From Chromatiaceae bacterium (GTDB lineage: Bacteria; Pseudomonadota; Gammaproteobacteria; Chromatiales; Chromatiaceae): DNA of 64,000 bases. The position numbers and the translations under genes were made by a program. Location: the NCBI GenBank assembly GCA_019356535.1, contig CP037918.1:248001-312000 (forward strand). Reading direction: 5' to 3'. The notes beneath the pieces are model-generated. The model saw only the letters and a list, made by a program, of their open reading frames with translations. It was not told the DNA's origin and did no database searches. This document shows, piece after piece, positions 63,617-64,000 of the stretch (positions are counted from its first letter, which is position 1; every line of letters begins with the position of its first letter).

Positions 63617-64000
63617 ATGTTTTCACGCCTTTTGTCTGCGCTTTTCGCCCTGGCGTTTGCCGCCACCTCGTTCGCCGAGCCGGCGGTACACGAGTTCATG
63701 CTGGACAACGGCATGAAGGTGATCGTCAAGGAAGATCATCGCGCTCCGGTGGCGGTCAGCCAGGTCTGGTACAAGATCGGCTCCAGTTACGAGGAGGCCG
63801 GACGCACCGGCTTGTCGCATCTGCTCGAGCACATGATGTTCAAGGGCACCAAGGCCCACGGGCCGGGAGAGTTCTCGCGCATCGTGGCCGAGTTGGGCGG
63901 CAGCGAGAACGCCTTTACCAGCCGCGATTACACGGCCTATTTCGAGACCCTCTCGGTGCAGCATCTGGATCGCGCGCTCGAACTGGAAGCCGATCGCATG
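63617..64000 (+). CDS. M16-family zinc metallopeptidase (N-terminal part)
   Basis: First 128 residues of a gene that continues past the window. A signal peptide (residues 1-20, FSRLLSALFALAFAATSFA) is followed by the pitrilysin N-domain: EFMLDNGMKVIVKEDHRAPV and the inverted zinc motif H68-L-L-E71-H72. This predicts an exported processing peptidase. It is divergent from ftsYEX, the usual position for such M16 genes in gammaproteobacteria. AGGAG lies 12 bases before the start. Confidence 0.93.
   Translation, partial: MFSRLLSALFALAFAATSFAEPAVHEFMLDNGMKVIVKEDHRAPVAVSQVWYKIGSSYEEAGRTGLSHLLEHMMFKGTKAHGPGEFSRIVAELGGSENAFTSRDYTAYFETLSVQHLDRALELEADRM

Overview
The window looks like the chromosome of a gammaproteobacterium. 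The evidence is the rpoH-ftsX-ftsE-ftsY block divergent from an M16 peptidase, the SURF1-ctaA-ctaB and ccoNOQPGHI gene sets, and a GC-rich coding style. A respiratory, probably chemolithotrophic, member of a group such as the Chromatiales is a reasonable guess, but that is inference.

Bases 1-2697 (+) hold haem A-type oxidase maturation genes: the end of SURF1, a SCO-like thioredoxin-fold protein, heme A synthase and heme O synthase. Bases 3032-33609 (+) hold one seven-gene unit: a TolC-family outer-membrane channel, a 7,249-residue LEPR-XLL/DUF4347/RTX-repeat giant protein, a 105-residue DUF3467 protein, a GAF-HlyD adaptor, a PqqD-like/M50 peptidase/HlyD fusion, a shortened SecA-like ATPase and a second, periplasmic HlyD adaptor. 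The set has outer-membrane, periplasmic and inner-membrane parts plus an ATPase, but no ABC transporter. The SecA-like protein is the only energy-coupling protein in it. This is the strongest candidate in the window for an undescribed system, possibly a type-I-like exporter driven by a SecA-type motor. A perfect 19-bp palindrome abuts its putative promoter.

Bases 33872-41982 (+) encode cbb3 oxidase and its assembly genes (ccoN, O, Q, P, G, H, I). The usual last gene, ccoS, lies 17 kb away at 59291, followed by a 30-residue single-membrane-span ORF that may be a CcoM-like subunit. Between ccoI and ccoS, visibly lower-GC DNA on the minus strand carries an aerobic form I carbon monoxide dehydrogenase region. 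It reads coxM-coxS-coxL-coxG-coxD-coxE-coxF(YHS fusion)-mocA-XdhC-sufS-sufU-membrane protein. Beyond a degenerate gap come moaA, a 2OG-oxygenase-like gene and an RcoM-type PAS-LytTR CO sensor. CoxL has the AYRCSFR active-site loop and the catalytic Glu, so true CO oxidation is likely. MocA, XdhC, CoxF, CoxD/E and SufS/U form a plausible Mo-Cu-S maturation set.

Bases 59766-64000 return to the backbone: rpoH (-), with one perfect and one imperfect CIRCE operator upstream (HrcA control of sigma-32), ftsX-ftsE-ftsY (-), and the start of an M16 zinc peptidase (+).
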